The notes beneath the pieces are model-generated. The model was not told the DNA's origin and ran no database searches. It saw only the letters and a list, made by a program, of their open reading frames with translations. A stretch of 41,120 bases of DNA, from positions 1 through 41,120 of the forward strand of contig CAZIHO010000018.1 of the NCBI GenBank assembly GCA_964538875.1, written 5' to 3'. Positions 25,143 to 33,269 of the stretch are shown one piece after another; the stretch's first letter is position 1; each line of letters begins with the position of its first letter. This DNA comes from CAZIHO01 sp964538875. Lineage in GTDB: Bacteria > Pseudomonadota > Gammaproteobacteria > Chromatiales > Chromatiaceae. The position numbers and the translations under genes were made by a program.

Positions 25143-25156
25143 GAGGGTTCGCCCTC
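25143..25156 (+). promoter_or_regulatory. 5'-UTR hairpin of the phasin mRNA
   Basis: GAGGG-TTCG-CCCTC forms a perfect 5-bp stem with a UUCG loop, starting about six bases after the predicted transcript start and ending seven bases before the AGGAG ribosome site. A stem at the very 5' end would protect an abundant mRNA from 5'-dependent decay (inference). Confidence 0.6.
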
Positions 25157-25176
25157 ACCCACCAGGAGAAACCAAA

Positions 25177-25518
25177 ATGACCATGAAACTGCCCCTCGTC
25201 CCCTTCGATGCGTTGGTTGCCCCGATGATCGAATTCAACAAGATCGCCCTCGGCTACAGCGAGAAATTGATCGAGCTAAACCTGGCCGCTGCCCGCAAGA
25301 ACGCGGATGTGGCCTTGGCCGGTTGGCGTGACGCCCTGGCCATCAAGGATCCGGAAGGCGCCCGCGAATACTTGTTCCGTCAGGGTGAAGTGGCGCGCGG
25401 CCTGGTTCAGGAGTATGTGGCCGAGGCCAAGAGCATCAATGACCTCACCCAGGAAACCGCTACCGGCATGCGCAAGGTGGTGGAGAGCAACGTCGCCAAG
25501 GTGACCCAGCGCGCCTAG
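25177..25518 (+). CDS. Phasin family protein (PHA granule-associated)
   Basis: A 113-residue, all-helical, amphipathic protein without signal peptide. It matches the phasin pattern: a short hydrophobic start (PFDALVAPMIEFNKIALGYSE), then a charged helix rich in Ala, Glu and Lys with hydrophobic spacing (QEYVAEAKSINDLTQETA) and VVESN near the end. Phasins coat polyhydroxyalkanoate granules and set their size and number. Start ATG 25177 has AGGAG eight bases upstream; the frame is open further 5' but that would run through the promoter. The gene stands alone with its own promoter, 5' hairpin and strong terminator, as expected for a highly expressed monocistronic phasin. No PHA synthase or depolymerase gene is in the window. 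Confidence 0.88.
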   Translation: MTMKLPLVPFDALVAPMIEFNKIALGYSEKLIELNLAAARKNADVALAGWRDALAIKDPEGAREYLFRQGEVARGLVQEYVAEAKSINDLTQETATGMRKVVESNVAKVTQRA

Positions 25519-25537
25519 ACCCCCGAGTTAGGGGTCT
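25517..25537 (+). repeat. Hairpin overlapping the phasin stop codon
   Basis: AGACCCC (25517-25523) and GGGGTCT (25531-25537) form a perfect 7-bp stem with a 7-base loop that includes the last bases of the stop codon. It lies just before the main terminator and may protect the mRNA 3' end or slow polymerase. Confidence 0.5.
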
Positions 25538-25539
25538 GG

Positions 25540-25573
25540 AAAAGCCGCCGGCGGCCAAGCCGGCGGCTTTTTT
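25540..25573 (+). terminator. Strong intrinsic terminator of the phasin gene
   Basis: AAAAGCCGCCGGC (25540-25552) pairs perfectly with GCCGGCGGCTTTT (25559-25571) around a GGCCAA loop, with six T in total on the 3' side. It is near-symmetrical, so it may also act weakly on the minus strand. Confidence 0.93.
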
Positions 25574-25693
25574 GATGCTGATGCTCAATCTGGTCAGAAT
25601 CGGCACTGCCGCCGTATCCGGGCGGCTCTGACATGAGGGCAAAGGCCCTCAGCGAGGCTGTGCAAGCGGCAGGTTTCGAGGATGCCCGGCCTT

Positions 25694-26236
25694 CTAGGGG
25701 CGGCCCCCCGGTAGCGTCCAGCCATATTGGCTGAAAAAGCGTACCGCCTCCGGATCCCGTTCAGTCCCGGAGACGCAGTGCTCCCCAACAGCGGCGCCGC
25801 CCAGCGCGTATTGCCCCACCGCACCACCGCCGATGGCCACTGTGCCCACCGCGCCACCGCCCATGGCGATGAACAGGGACAGGGCCAGTCCTCCAAAGGC
25901 GCCGGCCAATCCCACCGCCAACCCGCCGATCCCCACCACGCCGGTGGCCAGCCCGCCAATGGCCACCAATCCCCGCGCCCATCCCCCGACGGCGATGACG
26001 CCGGTGGCCAGGTCGCCGATGGCGATGATTGCCTTGGCGTGGCCCCGCAGTTCGCCCCGTTCCAGATCCGGCCCCAGGGCGACCATGTATAGAGGCAGCC
26101 CAAACAACTCCTGGGTGGCGCGCCGCCGGACCCCCAAGCCGGGGATAGCGAATGCCGCCCGTTGCGCCGGGGTCAAGGACGCCAACACCCGGCGCTGTTC
26201 CGGGGACAGGGAATCCAGAGGAGAAGGGGTCGCCAT
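25694..26236 (-). CDS. Hypothetical protein of ten-residue Gly/Ala repeats
   Basis: A 180-residue protein of unknown function. Residues 1-65 are a polar helical head (SPEQRRVLASLTPAQRAAF). Residues 71-152 are eight tandem decads of the pattern x-A-I-G-G-x-A-x-G-x (for example VAIGGLATGV, VGIGGLAVGL), with a one-residue insertion near 121. The tail is short and ends WTLPGGRP. The repeats are too hydrophobic and too glycine-rich for ordinary globular sequence; they could pack as stacked turns (beta-solenoid-like) or as a membrane-associated sheet. There is no signal peptide. I chose ATG 26236 because AAGG lies eight bases upstream; an ATG at 26242 is only two bases from it. It follows the ABC ATPase gene after 63 bases on the same strand and may be co-transcribed. 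Confidence 0.6.
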   Translation of the reverse strand: MATPSPLDSLSPEQRRVLASLTPAQRAAFAIPGLGVRRRATQELFGLPLYMVALGPDLERGELRGHAKAIIAIGDLATGVIAVGGWARGLVAIGGLATGVVGIGGLAVGLAGAFGGLALSLFIAMGGGAVGTVAIGGGAVGQYALGGAAVGEHCVSGTERDPEAVRFFSQYGWTLPGGRP

Positions 26237-26299
26237 TAGCATTGCCTTATTAAGGGGGGGTGAACCTACCCCAAACATAGTCCCCCCAGGGGGAAGCCG

Positions 26300-28300
26300 C
26301 TATCCCACCCGAATACAACGCACTTCCCGGCCGGGACCCAGAATGACCGGTTCGGGATAGGCCTCACGACAGGCGGCTATCGCCATCGGACACCGGGGGT
26401 GGAAATGACAACCGGCCGGTGGCTTGGCCGGTGAGGGGGGATCTCCTTCCAAGCGGGTGGGCGTGGAACGCTCCCCCAACTCGGTGCTGGGGACCGCTGA
26501 CAGCAGGGCTTGGGTGTAGGGATGCCGGGGCGTTTCCAGCACTTCGGCGACGCTGCCCCGCTCCACGATGCGGCCCAGGTACATGACCGCCACCTGGTGG
26601 GCCAGGTAGGCCACCACCGAGATATTGTGGGTGATGAATAAATAGGATAACCCAAAGTCCCGCTGCAACTCCTTGAGCAAGTTCAGAATCTGGGCCTGTA
26701 CCGACACGTCCAGGGCGCTGGTCGGTTCATCGCACACGATCAGGCTAGGCTCCACCGCCAGGGCGCGGGCGATGCATAGGCGCTGGCGCTGGCCACCGGA
26801 GAATTCATGGGGATAACGATTCAGAGCTTCCGCCCCCATGCCTACCCGATCCAACAACGCCAGCAAGCGGGTGCGGCGTGCTTCCCGGTCGCCGCCGATA
26901 CCCTGGGCGACCATGCCTTCCTCCAGGATGTCCCGGATCAACATGCGGGGATTCATGGATGCGAACGGGTCCTGAAATACGATTTGCAGTTCCCGGCGCA
27001 GGGGCCGCAGTTGCCGGTCCTTGAGTTGGGTTAGGTCTTGGGCGCCGAATCTAACCTGGCCGCCGGTGGGCCGCACCAGTTGCAGCAGAGCCTTGCCGGC
27101 GGTGGTCTTGCCACAGCCGGATTCCCCGACCAGCGCCAAGGTGAGGCCTTTGTGCAGGGCCAGATCGACGCCGTCCACCGCCTTGACCCAACCCGCCGTG
27201 CGCTGCAACAGGCCCTTGCGGATAGGAAAGTGCACCCGCAGACCGGTCGCTTCCAGCAGCACCTCCGGCGTCCAGTCCCGGCCGCTAGCTATAGCAGCGG
27301 TCCCAACTAGTTGGGGCCCGGCACTGCTCGCACCCGGCGCCCACAAATGACAGCGAACCCGTTGTCCGGCCCCCGCCCCGTACCAGCCGGGTTCCTGGGT
27401 GGAACAAATGGGCAGCGCTTCGGGACAGCGATCCGCAAACCGGCACCCGGCGAATGACTGATCCAGGGGCGGCACCATCCCGCGGATCACTGCCAGGGGT
27501 TGGCCCCGCTTACCCCCCCCTGGCAGACTGGCGAACAACTTGCGGCTGTAGGGATGGGCCGGCGCCCGGAAGAACTCCGCCACCGGGCCGGTTTCCACCA
27601 GTTGACCGGCGTACATGACCGCCAGCCGGTCCGCCGTTTCCGCCACCACGCCCAGGTCGTGGGTGATCAACAACACCGCCATGCCCCGCTCCCGTTGCAG
27701 GGCCTTAAGCAGCCCCAGCACCTGGGCTTGGATGGTCACGTCCAGGGCGGTAGTGGGCTCGTCGGCGATCAGCAGCTCTGGCCGGCCAGCCAGGGCCATG
27801 GCGATCATGATGCGCTGCTTCATGCCCCCGGACAGTTGGTGGGGATATTCGCCGACCCGCCGTTCCGGGTCCGGAATGCCCACCGCCCGCAGCAATTCCA
27901 CCACCCGGCCCGGTACCTGGGCTGCGGGACTGGGGTCGTGCAATTCCACCGCTTCGGCAATCTGGCGCCCCACGGTCATCACCGGGTTCAGGCAGGTCTG
28001 AGGCTCCTGGAAAATCATCCCCAGCCGGCCACCCCGCACCGCCCGCATGTCGCGTTCTGCTAGGGCGAACAGATCCAGATCCCCTAGGCGGGCTTGGCCG
28101 GCGACGATACGTCCACCGGGGGGCAGCAAGCGCATCAGAGACAGGGCGGTCATAGACTTACCGCAGCCGGATTCACCCAGCAGGGCCAAGGTTTCCCCGG
28201 CGTTGAGGGTCAGGTCCAGGTCCTCCACGACCCGCACCGGACGTTGGGGGTCGCCCAACCAGGTGGTGAGTCCGGTCACTTGCAGCAAGCAATCAGCCAC
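26300..28300 (-). CDS. Fused double ATPase of a peptide-type ABC importer (DppD-DppF/YejF type)
   Basis: A 666-residue protein with two complete nucleotide-binding domains. Domain 1 (about 5-260): Walker A GESGCGKS (42-49), signature LSGGMKQR, Walker B LLIADEP, switch histidine in THDLG. A cysteine-containing oligopeptide-transporter C-terminal motif (CRFADRCPEALPIC) follows. Domain 2 (about 345-600): Walker A GESGCGKT near 390, FSGGQRQR, LIVCDEP, and a second such motif (CHFHPRCPMAIAAC). This layout powers dipeptide/oligopeptide/nickel-family importers. The start is GTG 28300 with GGAGG five bases upstream, which decides it. It is the fourth gene of the operon, 12 bases after the enlarged permease. 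Subfamily is secure; the transported substrate is not known. Confidence 0.93.
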   Translation of the reverse strand: MADCLLQVTGLTTWLGDPQRPVRVVEDLDLTLNAGETLALLGESGCGKSMTALSLMRLLPPGGRIVAGQARLGDLDLFALAERDMRAVRGGRLGMIFQEPQTCLNPVMTVGRQIAEAVELHDPSPAAQVPGRVVELLRAVGIPDPERRVGEYPHQLSGGMKQRIMIAMALAGRPELLIADEPTTALDVTIQAQVLGLLKALQRERGMAVLLITHDLGVVAETADRLAVMYAGQLVETGPVAEFFRAPAHPYSRKLFASLPGGGKRGQPLAVIRGMVPPLDQSFAGCRFADRCPEALPICSTQEPGWYGAGAGQRVRCHLWAPGASSAGPQLVGTAAIASGRDWTPEVLLEATGLRVHFPIRKGLLQRTAGWVKAVDGVDLALHKGLTLALVGESGCGKTTAGKALLQLVRPTGGQVRFGAQDLTQLKDRQLRPLRRELQIVFQDPFASMNPRMLIRDILEEGMVAQGIGGDREARRTRLLALLDRVGMGAEALNRYPHEFSGGQRQRLCIARALAVEPSLIVCDEPTSALDVSVQAQILNLLKELQRDFGLSYLFITHNISVVAYLAHQVAVMYLGRIVERGSVAEVLETPRHPYTQALLSAVPSTELGERSTPTRLEGDPPSPAKPPAGCHFHPRCPMAIAACREAYPEPVILGPGREVRCIRVG

Positions 28301-28312
28301 GGTTTCCTCCGG

Positions 28313-29707
28313 CTAGTTCCGGGAGCCCCGGGAGCGGGGATCGAAGGCGTCCTGGACTACGTCCGCGAACAAGTTGGCCGCCAGCACCAGGACGAACATG
28401 AACACCAGCGCTGCCGCCAGGGACCACCAGACGATGGGTTCCCGGGCCAGTTCTAGCCGGGCGCTGTTAATCATGTTGCCCCAACTGTTCATGCTGGGAT
28501 CGACGCCGATGTTGACGTAGGACAGCACCGCCTCCGCCAACACCAGGCCGCTGAACTCCAATACCAGGGTGATGAGCACCAGATGCCAGACGTTGGGCAG
28601 AATATGCCGGCCGATGATCCTGGCATGGGAGACTCCGAACGCCACCGCCGCCTGGACATAGTCCTGCTCCCGCAACTTGAGGGCCTCGCCCCGCAGCAGC
28701 CGGCACAGGCCAGTCCAACTGGTGATGCCCAGAATCAGACACAGGAACAGCAGGCGCAAATCCGCCCGGGCCACGGCGCTGGAAAACTGGTCGGCATGGC
28801 TGTCCAGGTACACCTGGAGCATGAGGATGGCGGCGGCGATCAACAGCACGCCGGGGATGGAGTTGAGGGTGGTATAGAGGTATTGAATGAGATCGTCGAT
28901 CCAGCCCCGGAAATAGCCAGCCATGATGCCCAGTACCAGGGCCGCCGGCAGCATGACCAGGGTGGTCAGGGTGCCGATCATCAAGCCGGTGCGGATGCTC
29001 TTGAGGGACTGGAAGAGCACATCCTCCCCAACTTTGTCGGTGCCCAGCACGTGGTAGCCGCCGGCCAGGCTGGTGACCAGGCCGGCCAGTAGCAACAGGG
29101 CGCCCAGGGTACCGATCACCACCCGCCAGGGCACCGGCGTGGTCTCCGTCCCCATAGCTCGCCATTGGGCCCCCAGGGACCGTCCGGACCGCCAGCCAGC
29201 GAAGCCCACCAGGCCCAGGGTCAGCAGCCCCCAGACCACCGCCCCCGCCAGCAGCCCAACCGCCGACCGGGCCGCCAGATCAGGCCAAAAATCCCGCTCC
29301 GGATCTTGCAGATGCCGGCCGCCCCAGGCCAGGCGCGGATAATCCCGGCTTACCTTGCCGTCACCGGCGTCCAGGGTTTCCTTGGCGTACAGATGGGTGG
29401 CAAAGGGCGCTGAATAAGTTTTTTCTTGGCGCTCCCGCAGGGGCGCCAGCAGCCAATCCAGCCCGCTGACCAACTCGCCGCTGTAGGGTTGGCCGCTGGT
29501 TTCGCCGCTGCGCCAGTGAATGGAGTCCGCCAGGCCGATCCCGGCATAGGCGATCAAGACCACCAGGGAACCCATGCCCACCCGGCTCCGGGCCACCCGT
29601 CGCCAGGGTTCCCGCAGATGCTCATGGCGGGCGGCATGACGCCCGAACAGGACGCCCAGCAACACCAGCAGCCAGATCAATAGATCGGTGGTCAACAACG
29701 CTGGCAT
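28313..29707 (-). CDS. ABC importer permease, DppC type, with enlarged N-terminus
   Basis: A 464-residue inner-membrane permease. The C-terminal 230 residues are the usual BPD permease core with five or so helices and the ATPase-coupling EAA-like loop (EQDYVQAAVAFGVSHARII). The first 230 residues are unusual: DppC-type permeases normally have one N-terminal helix and about 300 residues in all. Here there are helices near 7-21 and 44-60, a polar stretch of about 85 residues (probably periplasmic), and helices near 146-172 and 195-215. Start ATG 29707 overlaps the preceding permease stop by one base (TGATG), with GAGG eight bases upstream, so the two are translationally coupled. It partners the permease, double ATPase and binding protein of this operon. 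Confidence 0.9.
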   Translation of the reverse strand: MPALLTTDLLIWLLVLLGVLFGRHAARHEHLREPWRRVARSRVGMGSLVVLIAYAGIGLADSIHWRSGETSGQPYSGELVSGLDWLLAPLRERQEKTYSAPFATHLYAKETLDAGDGKVSRDYPRLAWGGRHLQDPERDFWPDLAARSAVGLLAGAVVWGLLTLGLVGFAGWRSGRSLGAQWRAMGTETTPVPWRVVIGTLGALLLLAGLVTSLAGGYHVLGTDKVGEDVLFQSLKSIRTGLMIGTLTTLVMLPAALVLGIMAGYFRGWIDDLIQYLYTTLNSIPGVLLIAAAILMLQVYLDSHADQFSSAVARADLRLLFLCLILGITSWTGLCRLLRGEALKLREQDYVQAAVAFGVSHARIIGRHILPNVWHLVLITLVLEFSGLVLAEAVLSYVNIGVDPSMNSWGNMINSARLELAREPIVWWSLAAALVFMFVLVLAANLFADVVQDAFDPRSRGSRN

Positions 29708-30684
29708 CAGGACAACCTCACCCGGGGATCCACCCAGGTATAGGAGATGTCAGTCAACAACAGGCCCAGGATGTAGAGCACCGAGCCCAGGAATACCATG
29801 GCCCGCACCATGGCGAAGTCCTGGCTGCGGATGGCATCCACCGTATAACTGCCGAGGCCGGGAATGCCGAAGAAAGATTCGGTGAGCAGACTCCCCATGA
29901 ACAGCAAGGGTAGCCCCGCCACCACGCCGGTCAGGATCGGGATCAGGGCATTGCGCAGCAGGTGGCGAAACATCACCGGCGGTTCCCCCAGACCCTTGGC
30001 CCGGGCGGTGCGGATGTAGTCTTTATTCGCCTCCTCCAGGAACAGGGCACGATACAGCCGGGTACCGGCACCGACGCCGCTGACCACGCCGATCAACACC
30101 GGCAACACCAGGAACCGCAACGCATCCCAGCCCGTCGCATAGCCGGAGATGGGCACCAGATGCAGAAACTTACTCACCAAATACTGGCCGCCGATGATGT
30201 AGAACATGCCGGAAATGGACATCATCACCACCAGCAATACCAGACTCCAGGCGTCGATATAGGTAGCGCGGAAAAATACGATCAGTAACGCGAAACTGGT
30301 GCTGACCAGCAACCCCAGCACCAGCACCGGCGCGGCGATGGCCAAGCTGGGCCACATACGCTGGGAGATGTCATGACCGATGTCCCGGCCGCTGTCCGAG
30401 CGGCCGAAGTTGAACTGGAACAGGCGCACCGACTTTTCGAAGAAAATGGTCTCGGTCAGTTGGTCAAGACCCTCGGCTTGGGCGTTGTAAATTAGCGGCT
30501 TGTCGTAACCCCGCTCCACCTTCCAGGCCGTTACCGCTTCCGGGGTGACGCGCTTGACGCCTAAATGCATACGCGCCATGTCGTCCGGCGTGTTCACCAC
30601 GAAAAACAGGAAGAAGGTCAGCAGATTGACGCCGATCAGAATGGGCAGCGCGTACAACACCCGGCGGATGATGTAGGCGATCAT
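29707..30684 (-). CDS. ABC importer permease, DppB type
   Basis: A 325-residue inner-membrane permease of the dipeptide/oligopeptide importer family. The start MIAYIIRRVLYALPILIGVN is the classic DppB first helix, and the EAA-like coupling loop (EEANKDYIRTARAKG) lies near 235. A longer loop after helix 1 (about 35-100) is typical of the family. I chose ATG 30684 because the family begins with this helix and because it overlaps the binding-protein stop by four bases (ATGA); a longer open frame upstream would run back into that gene. It is the second gene of the operon, ahead of the enlarged DppC-type permease. Confidence 0.93.
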   Translation of the reverse strand: MIAYIIRRVLYALPILIGVNLLTFFLFFVVNTPDDMARMHLGVKRVTPEAVTAWKVERGYDKPLIYNAQAEGLDQLTETIFFEKSVRLFQFNFGRSDSGRDIGHDISQRMWPSLAIAAPVLVLGLLVSTSFALLIVFFRATYIDAWSLVLLVVMMSISGMFYIIGGQYLVSKFLHLVPISGYATGWDALRFLVLPVLIGVVSGVGAGTRLYRALFLEEANKDYIRTARAKGLGEPPVMFRHLLRNALIPILTGVVAGLPLLFMGSLLTESFFGIPGLGSYTVDAIRSQDFAMVRAMVFLGSVLYILGLLLTDISYTWVDPRVRLS

Positions 30685-32894
30685 CGCGGAACCTCCCGCT
30701 CCCGGCGGCGATAGGCCCGCCAGGCAGGCAGCGCGCCTAGCACCAGGCCGGCGCCGAGCACCACCAGGGGCCAGGTGATGGGTTGATTCCATTCCTGGCG
30801 GCGGGCGGCCCGCAGGTCCGGGTCTAGACGCCGGTATTTTAGGGTGTTGTTGGCCATCAGGTTGGGTTCCGCGTTGCTGTACCAGGCGTGGTGCAAGCTG
30901 AAACCCAGGGGGAAGTAGCCCCACAGCCAAGGCGCGTCGGCGCGGGCGATGTCCAGCAGACGGTCGATGAGGGCCTGGCGTTGGTCACCATCCGGCAGAT
31001 TTTTCATTTCATCGAACAGCCGGTTGAATTCCGGATTATCGTAATTGGAGGCGTTTTCGCCGTCATGGTCCACCTTGCCACCGGGACCGTGCAGCAGGAA
31101 TAGAAAATTCTCCGGATCCGGATAGTCCGCGTTCCAGCCCCACTGATATATCTGGGCGGTGCCCTTACGCATCTTCTCCTGAAAGCGGTTGTAGTCGCTG
31201 GTGCGATGCACCAGTTGAATGCCCAATTTGGCGAATTGCTTGGTCATCCAGTTCAGGCGCGCCTTGTCGTCCGGCCCGCTGGAGGTGGAATCAAAATAGA
31301 GATTGAGGGCCTGGCCACTGGCCGGGTCCCGGCCATCCGGGTAGCCCGCTTGCGCCAGCAGGCGCCGCGCCTCGTCCAGGCTCCGGCGCCGGGGTGCGCC
31401 GTCGCGCCACTCATACACCCAAGGGTTCATGCCCCCTTCCCCGGTGCGGTGGCCGAAGATCCCCGGGGGTATGGGTCCCTGGGCCACCTGGCCCCGGCCA
31501 TTCAGGAAAATCGAGATGAATTCCTCGAAATCCAGGGCGATACCGATGGCGCGCCGCAATAGTCGCGCCCGTTCCGAGTCACCGCCCACCACCGGGTCCT
31601 TCATGTTGAAGCCGGTATAGAAAATGGACGCGGTCACCGCCGTGCGCAGACGGATGTCCTTGGCCACCATGGCGGGGGTCAGGCTGGCTTGGCCCTGGGC
31701 GTCGTACTGGATGGCCTGGTCGAAGCTATCCGAGGAAATACCGGAGTTATCGTAATAACCTTGGAGAAATTTATTCCAATAAGGAATGGTTTCTTTTTCT
31801 AGGGTATAGATGCCCCGGTCGATCAGGGGCAGGGGCTTGCCGGCATCCTCCAGCATTCTGACCGGCCCGCCGTCTGGGAGGCCATCGCTGGGGTAGGTTT
31901 CGCCGTGAAAATTCGGGTTGCGCTCTAGCACCATGCGCAGGTTGGGATTGTTCTCGCTCAGGAAATAGGGGCCGGTGCCAATGGGAAACCAGTCCAGGCT
32001 CAGGTTGCGCTTGCCCAGTCCGGGCTGGGCGTAGAAGCGATCCGCCTCCCAGGGCATGGGCGCGAAGAACGGCATGGCGAGCCAGAAAATGAACTGGCGG
32101 TAGCGCCCCTTGATGCGAATGCGGTAGCTATAGCGGTCTTCTTCGACCACCCCTGCCAGGGGGAAATCCCGCAGGTCCAGGTCCGGCGGGTCGGCTTCGC
32201 CCCCCTTACTTCCGGCGGCGGCCTTCAAGCGAGCGGTCAATTCCTCGAAGCCGAGGATGTGCTCGCCCATCAAGCCTGCCACCGGCGAATGGAGCCAGGG
32301 GGCGGCTAGGCGTTTGATTTGATGCACATAGTCGGCGGCGGTCAATTCCCGGGTGCCGGTGTGGGGCAAGTCGGCCAGATCATGGAGGGGTTCAATCTGG
32401 GCCGGCGTCAACTGGTGATAGAGGTAGCGCCCCTGGGCATCGGTGGCCAGGGCCGGATGGGGTTGGTATTTGATCCCGGGGCGGATGCGGATCCGGTAAT
32501 CGCTGAAGGCAATCTGGTCCGCTGGCGCCGATTCCGGCAGCGGCCGCCCGTCCGCGTCCAGATACTGGGGCTCCGGAACCGCTGCGGCGCTCAAGGGCAC
32601 TAGGCGGTAGGGCCGGGCGAGCAAATGGTATTGGAGGGGCGGCTCATAAATCTGAGCGATGAACTCGTATTCGTTGGAACTATAGGAACGGGCCGGATCC
32701 AGATGCTTGGGCCGCTCGCTGAAGGAACCATACAGACTGTTGGCGCGGGGATCCTCACCTGGATAGGGGTCGTTCCAGGGCCGGCCGTCACAGCCCACCG
32801 CACCGGCCAGAGTCAGCCCGCCGATCAACAGCACCCGCGCCCAGGATAGCGCCGCGCCCTGCCCTGCCGCCCAGTGGAACACCGCTCCCCGCAT
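30681..32894 (-). CDS. Peptide-type ABC substrate-binding protein with C-terminal membrane anchor
   Basis: A 737-residue family 5 extracellular solute-binding protein. It has an N-terminal signal region (core VLLIGGLTLAGAVGC) that ends in a possible lipobox cysteine at residue 35. The binding fold has typical motifs (HLDPARSYSSNEYEFIAQIY near the start, IGTGPYFLSENNPNLRM, WGWNADYPDPENFLFLLHGP). Near the C-terminus is a hydrophobic helix (ITWPLVVLGAGLVLGALPAW) followed by RAYRRREREVPR, which would anchor it in the inner membrane. Family members are normally 500-600 residues and have no such anchor. Starts are uncertain: ATG 32894 gives the shorter signal peptide; an in-frame ATG at 32939 has no ribosome site and would place a strong GC hairpin (about 32910-32926) within the coding region. 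It leads the importer operon. Substrate unknown; oligopeptides likely. Confidence 0.88.
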   Translation of the reverse strand: MRGAVFHWAAGQGAALSWARVLLIGGLTLAGAVGCDGRPWNDPYPGEDPRANSLYGSFSERPKHLDPARSYSSNEYEFIAQIYEPPLQYHLLARPYRLVPLSAAAVPEPQYLDADGRPLPESAPADQIAFSDYRIRIRPGIKYQPHPALATDAQGRYLYHQLTPAQIEPLHDLADLPHTGTRELTAADYVHQIKRLAAPWLHSPVAGLMGEHILGFEELTARLKAAAGSKGGEADPPDLDLRDFPLAGVVEEDRYSYRIRIKGRYRQFIFWLAMPFFAPMPWEADRFYAQPGLGKRNLSLDWFPIGTGPYFLSENNPNLRMVLERNPNFHGETYPSDGLPDGGPVRMLEDAGKPLPLIDRGIYTLEKETIPYWNKFLQGYYDNSGISSDSFDQAIQYDAQGQASLTPAMVAKDIRLRTAVTASIFYTGFNMKDPVVGGDSERARLLRRAIGIALDFEEFISIFLNGRGQVAQGPIPPGIFGHRTGEGGMNPWVYEWRDGAPRRRSLDEARRLLAQAGYPDGRDPASGQALNLYFDSTSSGPDDKARLNWMTKQFAKLGIQLVHRTSDYNRFQEKMRKGTAQIYQWGWNADYPDPENFLFLLHGPGGKVDHDGENASNYDNPEFNRLFDEMKNLPDGDQRQALIDRLLDIARADAPWLWGYFPLGFSLHHAWYSNAEPNLMANNTLKYRRLDPDLRAARRQEWNQPITWPLVVLGAGLVLGALPAWRAYRRREREVPR

Positions 32895-33269
32895 CACTCT
32901 TAACCATGGCCCCCGCCGTTCGGGGGGGCATCGTACCATGGGGGCGATGCTAGGTTCAGGTTCCCGGCCGCTGGGCTAGGCCTGGGATCCGCCCAGGGCA
33001 GCCAAGCCCGCCCGTTGGATGGCCGCCCCCAGCCGCCCCCAGGTGCGGCTAACCCTGGTCAACGCGGCGACTCAGACTAAAGGCTAGCCTGGGAGGGATC
33101 GAAAGGGCATCGCTTGGTTCGCGGGGTCCCCAGCCGCCTGGATGGCTGGCTTTTGCAGCGGGAAAGGGTCGCCCAGGATGGCGAGCGGATTGAGTCAGCC
33201 CCATGCAGGGACGCAGTTAATCCGACGAAGGGACGGTCGCAGCCATTAGCTAAGACGGGTTGACGCCGG
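32895..33269. other. 375-base intergenic region between importer operon and chemoreceptor gene
   Basis: No supported gene. It holds a strong CCCCCG-CCGTT-CGGGGG hairpin (32910-32926), a GCATCG/CGATGC inverted repeat (32928-32950), and CCAGCC/GGCTGG (33130-33149) followed by CTTTTG on the plus strand, where no gene ends. It should contain the promoter of the importer operon and the end of the chemoreceptor transcript, both minus strand, but I see no clear -35/-10 pair. Confidence 0.4.

Larger units (their letters stand above)
24873..25176. other. 304-base divergent control region, nemA / phasin
   Basis: Contains the ribosome-binding site of nemA (minus), a 16-bp perfect palindrome, a good phasin promoter with TGC-rich repeats, a 5'-UTR hairpin and the phasin ribosome-binding site. 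I could not place a convincing nemA promoter in it. Confidence 0.7.

Noticed and set aside
33130..33156. CCAGCC/GGCTGG hairpin followed by CTTTTG on the plus strand
   Set aside because: Both neighbouring genes are on the minus strand and no plus-strand gene ends here, so calling a terminator is not justified.
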